From Sphaerisporangium rubeum (GTDB lineage Bacteria > Actinomycetota > Actinomycetes > Streptosporangiales > Streptosporangiaceae): 64,000 bases of DNA. Positions within the stretch are counted from its first letter, which is position 1; the number at the start of each line of letters is the position of its first letter. The position numbers and the translations under genes were made by a program. The stretch covers positions 6,006,501 through 6,070,500 of the forward strand of contig NZ_JACHIU010000001.1 in assembly GCF_014207705.1 (NCBI RefSeq), read 5' to 3'. Shown here in pieces: positions 44,239-53,482 of this stretch. The notes below the pieces were generated by a model, which was given only the letters and a program-made list of their open reading frames with translations, did no database searches and was not told where the DNA came from.

Positions 44239-45228
44239 CTATTCGGGGACGGACGTGACGCGCACCGCGGGCTCGACGGCGAGACGGCCGTGGTTCACCT
44301 CGTGCGTGGCGATGTAGGCGATGACGTCGGCGACGGTCCACTCGCTGAGCCGCCGCGCGGCGCTGGTGGAGTTCCACGCGTTGTGCGGGGACAGCAGCAT
44401 GTTGGGTGCGGTGCGCAGCGGGGACGACTGCGGCAGCGGTTCGGTCTCGAAGACGTCGAGACCGGCGCCTGCGAGGTGGCCGTCGGCGAGCGCGAGCGCG
44501 AGTTCGTCCTCGTCGATGAGGCCGCCGCGCGACACGTTGACGATGAGCGCGCCTTGGCGCATGCGGCGGATCTCCCGCCGGCCGATGATGTGCCGGGTCT
44601 GCGGGGTGAGCGGGACGTGCAGGGAGAGCGCGTCGGCGTCGTCGAGCAGTTCGCCGAGGTCGGCGACGAGGCGCGCACCGGGGATCGGCTCGGTCACCAG
44701 CGGGTCGAAGACCCGGACCTCGCCGACGAACGGCACGAGCCGCTCGACGGCGGCGCGGCCGATCCTGCCGCAGCCGAGCACCGCGACCGACGCGTCGCCG
44801 AGCGAGAAGATCGGCCCGATCTCGGCGCCGCCACCCCATCCGGCGCCGCGTACGACGGCGTCCGACTGGCTGAGCCTGCGTTGCAGTGCCAGCAGCATCG
44901 CCACGGCGTGCGTCGCCACTTCGCCGACGGCGTACGCCGGCTGGTACACCACGGCCACGCCGTGCGCGCGCGCGGCGTCCAGGTCGATCGTGTCGAGGCC
45001 GACGCCGGCCCGGCCGACGACGCGCACCGAGTCCGCCATCGCGGCGAAACACGGGTCGTCGAGCCGGTGCAGGGTCACCACCAGCGCGTCGGCCCCCGCC
45101 GTCAGTTCGGCGATCTCGCCAGGGGTGTCGGCGGGCCCGGTGACGAAGTCGACCTCGCCACGCAGCCGGTCCGCGAGCTCGTCGAGTACGGCGAGCGCGC
45201 CACGCGCCACCGCGATCCTCATCGCCAC
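44239..45228 (-). CDS. D-isomer-specific 2-hydroxyacid dehydrogenase
   Basis: 329 residues of the D-3-phosphoglycerate/2-ketogluconate-reductase-like family. Seen are GRAGVGLDTIDLDAA, the Rossmann VAVLGCGRIGRAAVE, NVSRGGLIDEDEL with the catalytic Arg, Glu in FETEPLPQ, and His in LLSPHNAWNS. GTG 45228 is preferred because GGAGG lies 6 bases upstream; an in-frame ATG follows two codons later. Two GntR-like operators overlap the promoter. It probably reduces or oxidises a 2-keto/2-hydroxy sugar acid. Confidence 0.88.
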   Translation of the reverse strand: MAMRIAVARGALAVLDELADRLRGEVDFVTGPADTPGEIAELTAGADALVVTLHRLDDPCFAAMADSVRVVGRAGVGLDTIDLDAARAHGVAVVYQPAYAVGEVATHAVAMLLALQRRLSQSDAVVRGAGWGGGAEIGPIFSLGDASVAVLGCGRIGRAAVERLVPFVGEVRVFDPLVTEPIPGARLVADLGELLDDADALSLHVPLTPQTRHIIGRREIRRMRQGALIVNVSRGGLIDEDELALALADGHLAGAGLDVFETEPLPQSSPLRTAPNMLLSPHNAWNSTSAARRLSEWTVADVIAYIATHEVNHGRLAVEPAVRVTSVPE

Positions 45229-45242
45229 GCTGATCCTCCATT

Positions 45243-45268
45243 TTTGTCGATAATCAATTGTCAACAAC
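45243..45268. promoter_or_regulatory. GntR operator, tandem sites 2a and 2b
   Basis: ATTGTCAACAAC at 45257-45268 (11 of 12 matches to the consensus) and TTTGTCGATAAT at 45243-45254 (9 of 12). They lie 14-40 bp upstream of the 2-hydroxyacid dehydrogenase start. Confidence 0.6.
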
Positions 45269-45310
45269 AATCACTGAGGGAGATGCCTCGTAGGTCCGTC
45301 ATCCGGTCCG

Positions 45311-46576
45311 TCACAGAGCCCCTGCGGGGCCCGGCACCGGTGCTTCGTCCTGCGCCACACCGGGTTCGCGGGGAGGCGGCGCGGGCCGCCACGGCGCATG
45401 GGTGAGTAAGCCGAGCGCGAGGCCGGCGAGCTGCGCCAGGCCGGCCGCGAGCAGGCACCAGACCACGCCGTACTGCGCGACCACCCCGAGCGTGGCGGCC
45501 CCGCAGGCGAACGAGAAGCTGCGCAGCCCGGCGCCGGTGCCGAACACCCCCGACTGCACGTGGAGCGGCGACCGTTCGAACCGGGTGCGGAACAGCCCGG
45601 TGAACAGCGGCGCGGTCACGGTCCCCGCGAGGAACATCACCACGAGCGTCAGCGGGGGGCCTTTCACCAGGCCGAGCAGGCACAGCAGCGCCGCGTACGC
45701 CACGGCCGAGGCGCGGACCACGACCTCGGGCCGGCCCCGCAGCGGCCAGCGGGCCGTCACCACCGACACGACCAGGTTGCCCGCGGCGAGCGTCACCAGC
45801 AGCACACCGGTCCACCGCAGGCCGCCGGTCAGTGCCACCGACAGCAGCGGCGCCGCGACGACGAGCCCGGCCTGCGCGAAGGCGGTGAACGACGTCAGCA
45901 CCGTCACCTCGCGCAGCACCCGGTCGGCGACCATGGCGCGCAGTCCCGAGCCGATCGCGGGCCACCCCGCGCCGCGACCCGCCGCTCGCCTCGGCAGCCG
46001 CATGCCGCCGAGCGGCAGCAGCGCGAGCGCGAACGGCGCACCCACCAGCAGCAGTTGCCCCTCCGCGGTGAACGTGACGCCGAGGCCCGCGAGCGCGGGA
46101 CCCGCCATGCCGGCGACGCTGAACACGGCCACGTCGAGCGACAGCGCGCGCGGCAGGCGCCACGCGGGGAGGATGCGTGCGAGCTGCGCGGTGAGCGCGC
46201 CGCTCAGCATGGGGTGACCGATGCCGATGACCGCCGCGACCGCCATGAGCGGCGGCAGCGGCGCGAACGTCATCAACCGGCCCAGCAGCGCGAGGCCGCC
46301 GCACGTCAGGCAGAGCACCCCCGCGTACGCCAGGGCCGGTCGCCGCACCTGGTCGAGCACGGCGCCGGCGAACGGCCCGCCGAGCGCGGCGGACGCGGTC
46401 GCCGCCGCCACGAGCAGCACGCCGTCCAGGGGTGGACGGCCGAGGGTGAGCGCCGCGAGCAGCAGCGCGGGGGTCATCGCCTCGACGCCGGTGCGGCCGA
46501 GTGCGGCTGTGGCGAGGTAGGCGGTGAACCGCCGTCCCTCACGTGACCCGTCGGCCGGCTGTCGGTCGTCGCTCAT
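45311..46576 (-). CDS. major facilitator superfamily transporter
   Basis: 421 residues, with roughly ten to twelve hydrophobic segments spread over the chain (e.g. ALLLAALTLG, LPPLMAVAAVIGIG, LLLVGAPFALALLPLGG, GVVWCLLAAGLAQLAGLALG). No sugar-specific signature is visible. The N- and C-terminal tails are polar, and the latter is Pro-rich. It starts 39 bp after the UlaG-like gene on the same strand, so it may be the last gene of the ABC operon. An export or a second uptake role is equally possible. Confidence 0.85.
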   Translation of the reverse strand: MSDDRQPADGSREGRRFTAYLATAALGRTGVEAMTPALLLAALTLGRPPLDGVLLVAAATASAALGGPFAGAVLDQVRRPALAYAGVLCLTCGGLALLGRLMTFAPLPPLMAVAAVIGIGHPMLSGALTAQLARILPAWRLPRALSLDVAVFSVAGMAGPALAGLGVTFTAEGQLLLVGAPFALALLPLGGMRLPRRAAGRGAGWPAIGSGLRAMVADRVLREVTVLTSFTAFAQAGLVVAAPLLSVALTGGLRWTGVLLVTLAAGNLVVSVVTARWPLRGRPEVVVRASAVAYAALLCLLGLVKGPPLTLVVMFLAGTVTAPLFTGLFRTRFERSPLHVQSGVFGTGAGLRSFSFACGAATLGVVAQYGVVWCLLAAGLAQLAGLALGLLTHAPWRPAPPPREPGVAQDEAPVPGPAGAL

Positions 46577-46615
46577 GGCACGCCGGGACCTTCCCCGGAC
46601 CGCAGGCGCCGGGAA

Positions 46616-47440
46616 CTATCCACGGGGGAACACAATGGGTGCGTCGATGCGCGGGATCGCGACGTCGGCGTCCGGCGCGAGCCGGTGGTAGATGTCGACG
46701 AACCGCCGCGGGTCGAGGGTCGCGCCGGGGCCGTAGTCCTCGTCGTGCCACAACCCGAAGTGCATCGGCACCGCGAGCCTCGGCCGCTGGCGGAACGCGA
46801 GCAGCGCCGCCTCGTCGGCGTCCATGTTCCCGGCGGTCCCGTTGATGCAGATCAGCGAGATGTCGACCCGGTCCTCGGTGTCGTCGACGATCCGCGCGTC
46901 GTACTCGGTGTCGCCGGAGTGGTAGATCCGCCATCCACCCGCGGTGATGATGTAGCCGACGGCGTCCGGCGTGGGCTCCTGTTCGAACATGTGCCGCGCC
47001 ATGACGGCCTCGATCGTCACGTCGCCGACGCCGACGGTGTCGCCGCGCCGCAGCGCGTGCGTCCTGTCGTGCGGGAAGCCGCCGCCGCGTGCGATCTTCA
47101 CGGCGGACGGCGGCCCGCCGAACGCCGTACCGGGGTGCGCCGCGAACGCCGTCACGCAGTCGGGGTCGAGGTGGTCGTCGTGCGGGTGGGTGGCGAGCAC
47201 GATGTCGAACTCCGACTCCTCGGCCGTCAGCGGCGCCGGGACGCCGCGCGAGATGCCGTACGACGCCACCACCGACTCCGACAGGTAGGGGTCGATGGCG
47301 ACCGTCGTGCCGCCGGGGCTCTTGATGACGAAACCCGCCTGGTAGAGCCACCAGATGCCGACGGTCCCCTCGGGGACCGCCGTGTCCCTGATGTCCGGCC
47401 ACACGGACGTCGCGGTCACCGTGGTTTCCTGGCCTGTCAC
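46616..47440 (-). CDS. UlaG-like metallo-beta-lactamase-fold hydrolase
   Basis: About 274 residues. The metal site is clear: THPHDDHLD, the later MARHMFEQ, HSGDTEYDA and VPMHFGLWHDEDYG, a pattern seen in UlaG (L-ascorbate-6-phosphate lactonase) relatives. A lactone or sugar-phosphate-ester substrate fits the surrounding sugar genes. The frame opens with GTG 47446, but the AAGGAG ribosome binding site is better spaced for the in-frame GTG 47440, which I prefer. It lies 25 bp after the second permease gene, probably in one operon. Confidence 0.85.
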   Translation of the reverse strand: MTGQETTVTATSVWPDIRDTAVPEGTVGIWWLYQAGFVIKSPGGTTVAIDPYLSESVVASYGISRGVPAPLTAEESEFDIVLATHPHDDHLDPDCVTAFAAHPGTAFGGPPSAVKIARGGGFPHDRTHALRRGDTVGVGDVTIEAVMARHMFEQEPTPDAVGYIITAGGWRIYHSGDTEYDARIVDDTEDRVDISLICINGTAGNMDADEAALLAFRQRPRLAVPMHFGLWHDEDYGPGATLDPRRFVDIYHRLAPDADVAIPRIDAPIVFPRG

Positions 47441-47465
47441 GTTCACTCCTTACGTAGCGCGGCGG

Positions 47466-48329
47466 TCAGCCCTTGACGCCGCCGGCGGTGAGGCCGGAGA
47501 TGATGAAGCGCTGGATCAGCATGTAGAGCACGACCGGGGGAAGCGCGTAGATCAGGCCGCCGGCGAGCAGCACGTCGACCTGCGTGTCGAGCTGGCCGAT
47601 CAGGGTCGCGAGGCCGACCGCCGCCGGGTAGCGCTCCGGACTGGTGATCATGGTGGTGGCGAACAGGTACTCACCCCAGCTCGCGAAGAACGCCACGACC
47701 GCGACCGCGACAATCGCCGGCGACGTGAGCGGCACCATGATGCGGCGCAGCACGCCGATGTGGCTGCACCCGTCGATGAGCGCCGCCTCGCGGATCTCGC
47801 GCGGCACCCCCGACATGGCGGACCGCAGGATCCACACGCCGATCGGCAGCACGAACGCCGCGTGCAGCAGCGACAGCGCGAGCAGGCTGTTCACCATGTC
47901 GGCCCGGCTGTACAGCTGGTAGATCGGGATGATGACGATCGCCTCCGGCATCATCTGCGTGGTCATCAGCAGCACACCGAACAGCGCGCGGCCGGGCCAG
48001 CGCAGCGCCGACAGCGCGTACGCGCCGATCGTCGCGAGCAGCGTGGTCACGACGGTCGCCGCCAGCGACAGCAGCGTCGAGTTGACCAGCCAGCCGCCGA
48101 TCGGCAGGTCCTGGAAGACCTTCGCGAACCCCGACAGGTCCAGCTCGGTCGGCCACAGGCTCGGCGGGTAGTGCAGCGTGGAGGCCGGCGACTGGATCGC
48201 GGTCAGCACCATCCAGTAGATCGGGAACAGCACGACCAGGCACACCACGGTGATGAACAGGTAGCGTCCCGCGACGCGCAGCCGTGCCAGCTGGAACCGG
48301 TCCCCGGCCGGTGCGGAAGTCGTGGTCAT
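47466..48329 (-). CDS. carbohydrate ABC transporter permease (MalG type)
   Basis: 287 residues with six predicted membrane segments, beginning near ITVVCLVVLFPIYWMVL and ending near YALPPVVLYMLIQ. The EAA loop EIREAALIDGCSHIGVLRRI contacts the ATPase. The ATG overlaps the stop of the other permease (TGATG). No ATP-binding subunit is encoded nearby, and in actinobacteria such importers usually share a common ATPase of the MsiK type. Confidence 0.93.
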   Translation of the reverse strand: MTTTSAPAGDRFQLARLRVAGRYLFITVVCLVVLFPIYWMVLTAIQSPASTLHYPPSLWPTELDLSGFAKVFQDLPIGGWLVNSTLLSLAATVVTTLLATIGAYALSALRWPGRALFGVLLMTTQMMPEAIVIIPIYQLYSRADMVNSLLALSLLHAAFVLPIGVWILRSAMSGVPREIREAALIDGCSHIGVLRRIMVPLTSPAIVAVAVVAFFASWGEYLFATTMITSPERYPAAVGLATLIGQLDTQVDVLLAGGLIYALPPVVLYMLIQRFIISGLTAGGVKG

Positions 48330-49294
48330 CAGTCTGTGTCCTCCCCGTACCGGCGCTGGATGCCGAGGATCACCAGGGTCACGAGAAGGGTGACCACGAG
48401 GCTCGCCACGCCGATGGTGGTGCCGTACGAATAGTCGTAGAACTTGAAGGCGCTGTTGTAGATCCCGAGGACCAGCGTCTCGGTGTCCCGTCCCGGGCCG
48501 CCGCCTGTGGTCAGCCAGATGAGGCTGAACTGCCGGAACGCGAAGATGAACGCGAGCAGCGACAGCAGGACGAGAGTCGGCCTGATCGACGGAAGCGTCA
48601 CGTGCCAGAACCGCCGGAACACGTTGGCGCCGTCCACCCGTGCCGCCTCCTCCAGCGACTCGGGGACCGTCTGCAGCGACGCGAGGATCACGATGCTGTA
48701 GAAGGGGAACGTCTTCCACGTCGAGATCAGCACGATCGACACCATGGCCAGCGGGCTGGAGGTCAGCCAGCCGCCGGACGCGTCCAGCCCCGGCACATGG
48801 TCGGAGATGATGTTGATGACGCCGAACGTCGGGTTCATGATCCAGATGAAGATCAGGACCGTGGCGATCTCAGGGAAGGCCCACGGCGTCATCATGATGC
48901 CCCGGATCAGGCCCCGGCCGCGCATCCGCCTGTTCACCAGCAGCGCCGTCGCCAGCCCGAACCCCACCGCGACCACGACCACCGACAACGCGTACGTCAG
49001 CGTGTTGAACAGGCTGCCGTAGAAGTCGGGGTCGTGGAACAGCCGGTCGTAGTTCTTCACCCCCACGAACGACGCGTCCTCCGCGCCGAGCGAGGTGTCG
49101 GTCAGGCTGAGCCGGACGCTCTGGAAGATCGGGTAGAGCACGAACACGGCTTCGTAGATGAGGATCGGCCCGGCGAGCATGTACGCGAGGAGATACGTAC
49201 GCACGCCGCGGCGTACACGGCGAGGCGCGGAGGCCGGGCCCTTCGGGCCGGCCTCCGCCACATCGGCGCCGGCCGGCGCTGTCGAGGTCGTCAT
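48329..49294 (-). CDS. carbohydrate ABC transporter permease (MalF type)
   Basis: 321 residues. A cytoplasmic Arg-rich N-terminus precedes the first membrane segment (YLLAYMLAGPILIYEAVFVLYP). The EAA loop SLEEAARVDGANVFRRFWHV is present and the last segment is near GVASLVVTLLVTLVILG. The ATG overlaps the binding-protein stop (ATGA) and the stop overlaps the next permease start. It forms the membrane pore with that protein. Confidence 0.93.
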   Translation of the reverse strand: MTTSTAPAGADVAEAGPKGPASAPRRVRRGVRTYLLAYMLAGPILIYEAVFVLYPIFQSVRLSLTDTSLGAEDASFVGVKNYDRLFHDPDFYGSLFNTLTYALSVVVVAVGFGLATALLVNRRMRGRGLIRGIMMTPWAFPEIATVLIFIWIMNPTFGVINIISDHVPGLDASGGWLTSSPLAMVSIVLISTWKTFPFYSIVILASLQTVPESLEEAARVDGANVFRRFWHVTLPSIRPTLVLLSLLAFIFAFRQFSLIWLTTGGGPGRDTETLVLGIYNSAFKFYDYSYGTTIGVASLVVTLLVTLVILGIQRRYGEDTD

Positions 49295-50631
49295 TTGAGC
49301 CGGGACGCCAGGTTTTCGAGCTGCGTCTGCGCCTTGGCCATGCTCTCGGCCACCGGCACACCCTTGGTGAGCGACTCCTGGAAGTTCTTCAGCACGATGT
49401 TCCCGAACTCGTCGTTGGCCGTGATGAAGTCACCCATGAGGTCCATCGGGGTCACCGGGTTGACGTCCTGGTACCCGCTGAGCCACGGCAGATCCTTGAG
49501 GTACGTGGCGAACTCCGGAACCTCGTTGAGCTCCGGGTAGGGCGGGATCGCGTCGAGCGACTTCATCGTGAGCAAAGCCATGTTCTCCGGTTTGAGCAGC
49601 CACGCCATGAACTCGGTGGCGGCCTCCTTCTTCTCCGTGTTCTTGAAGATCCCGATCGGGTGGACACGGGAGGTGCCGCGCTTGCCCTGCCACGGCGAGG
49701 CGGCGCTGCGCAACTGGCTGTAGATGTCGGGGCTGTTGGACTTGAGCACGTTGACGGTGGCCGAGACGACGACACCCATGGCGGCGCGGCCGTCACCCAT
49801 GAGGCTCATCATCTGCGCGTCGTTGAGGCCCTTGGGGATGCTGGTGTCGTAGATCGACTTGAACAGCTCCAGCGACTTCACCACCGGCTCGCTCGTGACG
49901 AGCGGAGTGCGTCCGTCGGCCCACTTGCCGTCGTAGGCGTTGACCGTGTTCTGCAGGTTGAACCAGAAGCTGCCTTCTTCGGCGAGGGTGTTCGCCTGGA
50001 TGATGCCGAACTTGTCCGGCCGCTTGGTGAGCTTCTTGCCCTGCTCGATCCACTCCTCCGGCGTCGTCGCCGGCTGGAGGCCCGCCTCGGTGAGGATCTT
50101 CTCGTTGTACAGCAGTCCGAAGCCGACGGTCACGGTGCTGACGCCGTACAGCGCGCCGTCCTTCTGCATGAACGCGTGCAGCTTGGGGTCGGGGGTGACC
50201 TTGGCGGCGTTGATCGCCTCGGTCGCCGGCAGGAGCTGGTTCAGCGACAGCAGCCGCGCCGCGAGGTCCGGCGGAGCGGTGATCAGGTCGCCGTCCAGCG
50301 CGCCGGACTGGATCTGGGTGAGGACGTTGTTGGAGTACTGCGCGAACGGCCATCCGGTCATGCTGACCTCGATGGTCTTGCTCTGCGCGTTGAAGGCGTC
50401 GCAGACGGCCTTCCAGGCCTCCTTGCGGCCGGGCTCGAAGCCCATCCATGAAACGATCTTGAGCTGGGTCTTGCCTCCACTGGCCGTGCTGGACGGCGAC
50501 GACGATCCACCGCACGCGGCGAGCAGTGGAGCTCCGGCCGCGGCCGCACCGAGGAGACCGAGTCCCTTCAGGAAGCCACGCCGTCCCGCGTCTGGTATCT
50601 GAACAGTCTCCGACCTGGGGGTTTCGCCCAT
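49291..50631 (-). CDS. ABC transporter extracellular sugar-binding lipoprotein, Tat-type signal
   Basis: 446 residues of the MalE/UgpB-like solute-binding family. The N-terminus carries a twin-arginine signal (RRGFLKGLG) and lipobox LAACGG, so it should be exported folded and lipid-anchored. The mature part has typical elements such as KIVSWMGFEPGRKEAW and NVLTQIQSGALDGDLI. ATG 50631 follows AGGAGGT. It is first in the transport operon and has its own promoter with a perfect GntR operator 44 bp upstream. The ligand is unknown, probably the sugar or sugar acid degraded by the neighbouring genes. Confidence 0.93.
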   Translation of the reverse strand: MGETPRSETVQIPDAGRRGFLKGLGLLGAAAAGAPLLAACGGSSSPSSTASGGKTQLKIVSWMGFEPGRKEAWKAVCDAFNAQSKTIEVSMTGWPFAQYSNNVLTQIQSGALDGDLITAPPDLAARLLSLNQLLPATEAINAAKVTPDPKLHAFMQKDGALYGVSTVTVGFGLLYNEKILTEAGLQPATTPEEWIEQGKKLTKRPDKFGIIQANTLAEEGSFWFNLQNTVNAYDGKWADGRTPLVTSEPVVKSLELFKSIYDTSIPKGLNDAQMMSLMGDGRAAMGVVVSATVNVLKSNSPDIYSQLRSAASPWQGKRGTSRVHPIGIFKNTEKKEAATEFMAWLLKPENMALLTMKSLDAIPPYPELNEVPEFATYLKDLPWLSGYQDVNPVTPMDLMGDFITANDEFGNIVLKNFQESLTKGVPVAESMAKAQTQLENLASRLK

Positions 50632-50674
50632 TGAATTACCTCCTGGGAACGGTCCGAGACCGACCGGGGACTTG

Positions 50675-50692
50675 CTGATTGTTGACAATCAG
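50675..50692. promoter_or_regulatory. GntR operator, site 3 (transport operon)
   Basis: CTGATTGTTGACAATCAG, a perfect palindrome with 8-bp arms around TG. Its core on the other strand is ATTGTCAACAAT. It is the most symmetric copy in the window. Confidence 0.7.
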
Positions 50693-50780
50693 CGGGTTCC
50701 CACAGGGTCGTGCGTGGGACTTCTGATGTCAATAGTCCGGGTCCTGCGCGTTACGGCAATGTTGCCTGACTTGCCCTTGT

Positions 50781-52250
50781 TTAGTAGTCAGAGTCCAGAG
50801 TGTGACCGGCCCACCGCAGGTAGACGGCGTACGCGCGCTCCGCCTCACGCCGCGCCTCGGCCGTCACCGGCACATGGTGCACCGGCGCCGCCAGCCGTCC
50901 GACGGCCGCCGCGAGGTCCGTGCCGCTCGCGGCCATGGCCGTCATCGCGGCGCCACGCGACGGCGGATCGGTGTCGTCCACCGCCTCCAGGTCCACGCCG
51001 AGCGTCCGGCCGCGCACCTCCCACCACCGCCGGTCCCGGCCCGCGTGGCCACCGAGCCGCACCGGCCCGGAACCGGCCGCGCCGAGCAGCGTCGCCGCGG
51101 TCTGGAGCACATGCCGGTCCGCCAGCGACACCCCGGCGAGCACCGCCGCCGCCAGCTCCGCCGGCCCGTCGTCCGCGCCGAGCCCCGCCAGTACGGCCCG
51201 CACGTCACCACGCCAGACCGGTGCGCGCTCCCCCGACAGGTACGGCACGAACACCGGCCGCCGCCGCGCCTGGCCCGCGAGCGCCACGACCTCGTCCGGA
51301 GTGCGGCCGAGCATGCGGCCGGCCCACTCCACCGAGGCGCCGCTCGACTGCGTCGGCCCGTAGACCACGGTCATCGGCGAACACTCAGGGGGGATGACGT
51401 ACAACGGGTGCGCCTGGTCAGGCCCCGCGCGCACACTCGTCCCGGTCATCGACGACGTGCCGGTCAGCACGAACGACGCCGGCTCGGTCAGCGCGCCGAG
51501 CGCCAGCATGCCGGACATGGCGTCGGAGCACCCCACGCTGACCGGCACCCCGGCCGCCTTGAGCCCGAGCGCCTTGGCACCGGCCTCGGTGAGCGTCCCC
51601 CTGGCCGTCCAGCCCTGCGCCAGCACCGGCACCGCCGACACCGGCCAGCCCGTGGCCTCGACGACCGCCGAGGCGGGAGAGGCCGTCAGCACGTGGCACA
51701 GTCCCTTGCTCGACCAGGGATCCGACATCGCCGACCCGGTCAGCACGAGACCGAGGTAGTCCTTGGGCTGGAGCAGCGTGCGGCCCCTGCGTACCGTCTC
51801 CGGCTCGTGCTCGGCCAGCCACCGCATCTTCGCCGGACACGCCGACGCCGACCACGGCAGCGACGTGCCGATCAGTGGTAACGGATCGCCGAGCTCGCGT
51901 TCCAGCTCCACCGCCTGCCGCTTGGCGCGCGTGTCCTGCCAGCCGATCGCCGGCCGCACCGCCTCCCCGCCGTCGTCCACGACGACCAGCGTCGGCGTCT
52001 GACCCGACAACCCGATCCCCCGTAACCGCACATCGCCGACCCCCCGGAACGCCTGCTCCGTGGCCGCGGCGGCGGCACCGACATAGTCCTCAGGCGCCTG
52101 CTCGGCCCGATCAGGCCCGTCCCGCACCGTACGGACGGCCCCACTCCCCCGGCCCAGCACCGTCCCGCCGTCATCCAGCAGAACAGCCTTCACCGACGAA
52201 GTCCCGACATCCAACCCGAGCCACACAGCCAACTCCGTGCCGTTCCTCAT
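50781..52250 (-). CDS. FGGY-family carbohydrate kinase (xylulokinase-like)
   Basis: 489 residues. The N-terminus has the actin-like phosphate loop GLDVGTSSVKAVLLD; further family elements are GLSGQTPTLVVVD, VSVGCSDAMSGMLALGA, FVLTGTSSMTGTS and PYLSGERAPVW (Glu-Arg near the sugar site). It phosphorylates a sugar, sugar alcohol or keto sugar with ATP. I take ATG 52250 (MRNGTELAVWLGLDVG), the only start near the domain; the frame upstream is not protein-like. It is encoded 150 bp upstream of the binding-protein gene, and divergent from an SDR. Confidence 0.9.
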   Translation of the reverse strand: MRNGTELAVWLGLDVGTSSVKAVLLDDGGTVLGRGSGAVRTVRDGPDRAEQAPEDYVGAAAAATEQAFRGVGDVRLRGIGLSGQTPTLVVVDDGGEAVRPAIGWQDTRAKRQAVELERELGDPLPLIGTSLPWSASACPAKMRWLAEHEPETVRRGRTLLQPKDYLGLVLTGSAMSDPWSSKGLCHVLTASPASAVVEATGWPVSAVPVLAQGWTARGTLTEAGAKALGLKAAGVPVSVGCSDAMSGMLALGALTEPASFVLTGTSSMTGTSVRAGPDQAHPLYVIPPECSPMTVVYGPTQSSGASVEWAGRMLGRTPDEVVALAGQARRRPVFVPYLSGERAPVWRGDVRAVLAGLGADDGPAELAAAVLAGVSLADRHVLQTAATLLGAAGSGPVRLGGHAGRDRRWWEVRGRTLGVDLEAVDDTDPPSRGAAMTAMAASGTDLAAAVGRLAAPVHHVPVTAEARREAERAYAVYLRWAGHTLDSDY

Positions 52251-52451
52251 GGCCGCACGACCGAACCGGACTCTCATCCGGCCCTCGACGTCCGACGTCG
52301 CGCTCTTACGACCGGACGGCAGGGCCGGCTCGCACCGGCCCTCACGTCCGACTTCCCGCGCACGGCCGCACCAGGTCGACCCTGGCACCCGGCCTCTCAC
52401 TCGGAGCCGGCCGCCGCCGCACGCCTCTTGATGGTCACCAGTTAGCAGCCT

Positions 52452-52463
52452 ATTGTCAACAAT
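52452..52463. promoter_or_regulatory. GntR operator, site 4
   Basis: ATTGTCAACAAT, a perfect consensus copy 35 bp upstream of the SDR start and within the 248-bp divergent region shared with the kinase gene. No other element is evident in that region. Confidence 0.65.
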
Positions 52464-52498
52464 CTACCGATTACGGTTCCACTCGAAAGGCACACCTG

Positions 52499-53317
52499 AT
52501 GGACTCCTCAGCCGGGACCGCGGTCGCGGGCATCACCGGTACGTCGCTGCTCGTCACCGGCGGCGGCACCGGCATCGGCCGGGCCGTCGCGCTCGCCGCG
52601 GCCCGGCACGGCGCACGGGTCACGATCAGCGGCCGCCGCCGCGACGTACTGGACGACACCGCCAAAACCGCCGCCGCGGAAGGCCTCGACCTGCACACCG
52701 AGATCGCCGACGTGTCCGACACCGCCTCGGTCGACGACCTGATCGCCGCCGTCGTCACCCGCCAAGGCGGCCTCGACGGCGTCGTCAACGCCGCAGGCGT
52801 AGCACGCTTCGGCCCCACAGAAGACCTGACCGACGAGGACTTCCTGCACGTCATCGACATCAACCTGGTAGGAGCCTTCCGCGTCTCCCGCGCCGCCGGC
52901 CGCGTGATGCTCGCCAACCGCCGCGGCAGCATCGTCCACATCGGCTCCCTCACCAGCCTCGGCGGCTTCGCCGGCCGCACCGCCTACGGCGTCTCCAAAC
53001 ACGGCGTCATCGGCCTCACCCGCACCCTCGCCGCCGAATGGGGAGCCACCGGCGTAAGAGTCAACGCCGTGGCCCCCGGCTTCGTCCGCACCCCCATGAC
53101 CGACCGCGCCATAACCCGCGGCGTCCTCACCCTGGGCCACCTGGAACAACGCACCCCCCTCGGCCGCCGCGCCGAACCCGAGGAAATGACCGGCCCCATC
53201 CTCTTCCTCCTCTCGGACGCCGCCGGTTACGTCACCGGCGAATGCCTGGTGGCCGACGGCGGCTGGACCGCCTCCGTAGGCCCCCCCACCGACTTCTCCG
53301 CCCCCCGCCCCCTCTGA
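52499..53317 (+). CDS. SDR-family oxidoreductase
   Basis: A 272-residue classical SDR: LLVTGGGTGIGRAVALAAAR, VVNAAGVARF, IGSLTSLGG and YGVSKHG, then the GYVTGECLVADGGWTAS tail. ATG 52499 follows GAAAGG. It resembles gluconate 5-dehydrogenase-like and 2-deoxy-gluconate dehydrogenase-like enzymes. With the divergent kinase and convergent aldolase it suggests oxidation to a keto sugar acid, phosphorylation, and aldol cleavage. The operator at 52452 places it in the GntR regulon. Confidence 0.9.
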   Translation: MDSSAGTAVAGITGTSLLVTGGGTGIGRAVALAAARHGARVTISGRRRDVLDDTAKTAAAEGLDLHTEIADVSDTASVDDLIAAVVTRQGGLDGVVNAAGVARFGPTEDLTDEDFLHVIDINLVGAFRVSRAAGRVMLANRRGSIVHIGSLTSLGGFAGRTAYGVSKHGVIGLTRTLAAEWGATGVRVNAVAPGFVRTPMTDRAITRGVLTLGHLEQRTPLGRRAEPEEMTGPILFLLSDAAGYVTGECLVADGGWTASVGPPTDFSAPRPL

Positions 53318-53400
53318 CCCGCCCCCTCCCCGCAAGATCATCCACATCCCGGCCACGACCACATCGCGAAGGCCCTCAGAGCGTCGCCGTCCCCCCACCC

Positions 53401-53439
53401 CTTTCCTCGTCTCACCGTCCCTTGGTGAGACGAGGAAAG
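53401..53439. terminator. strong bidirectional terminator hairpin
   Basis: CTTTCCTCGTCTCACC (53401-53416), a 7-nt loop, then GGTGAGACGAGGAAAG (53424-53439): a perfect 16-bp stem between two convergent genes. The T-rich left base and A-rich right base give a short U-run in either direction. Confidence 0.8.
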
Positions 53440-53482
53440 CCGGCGCGACCCCGAGCCGCGCCGGTTCACCGCCGATCCACGC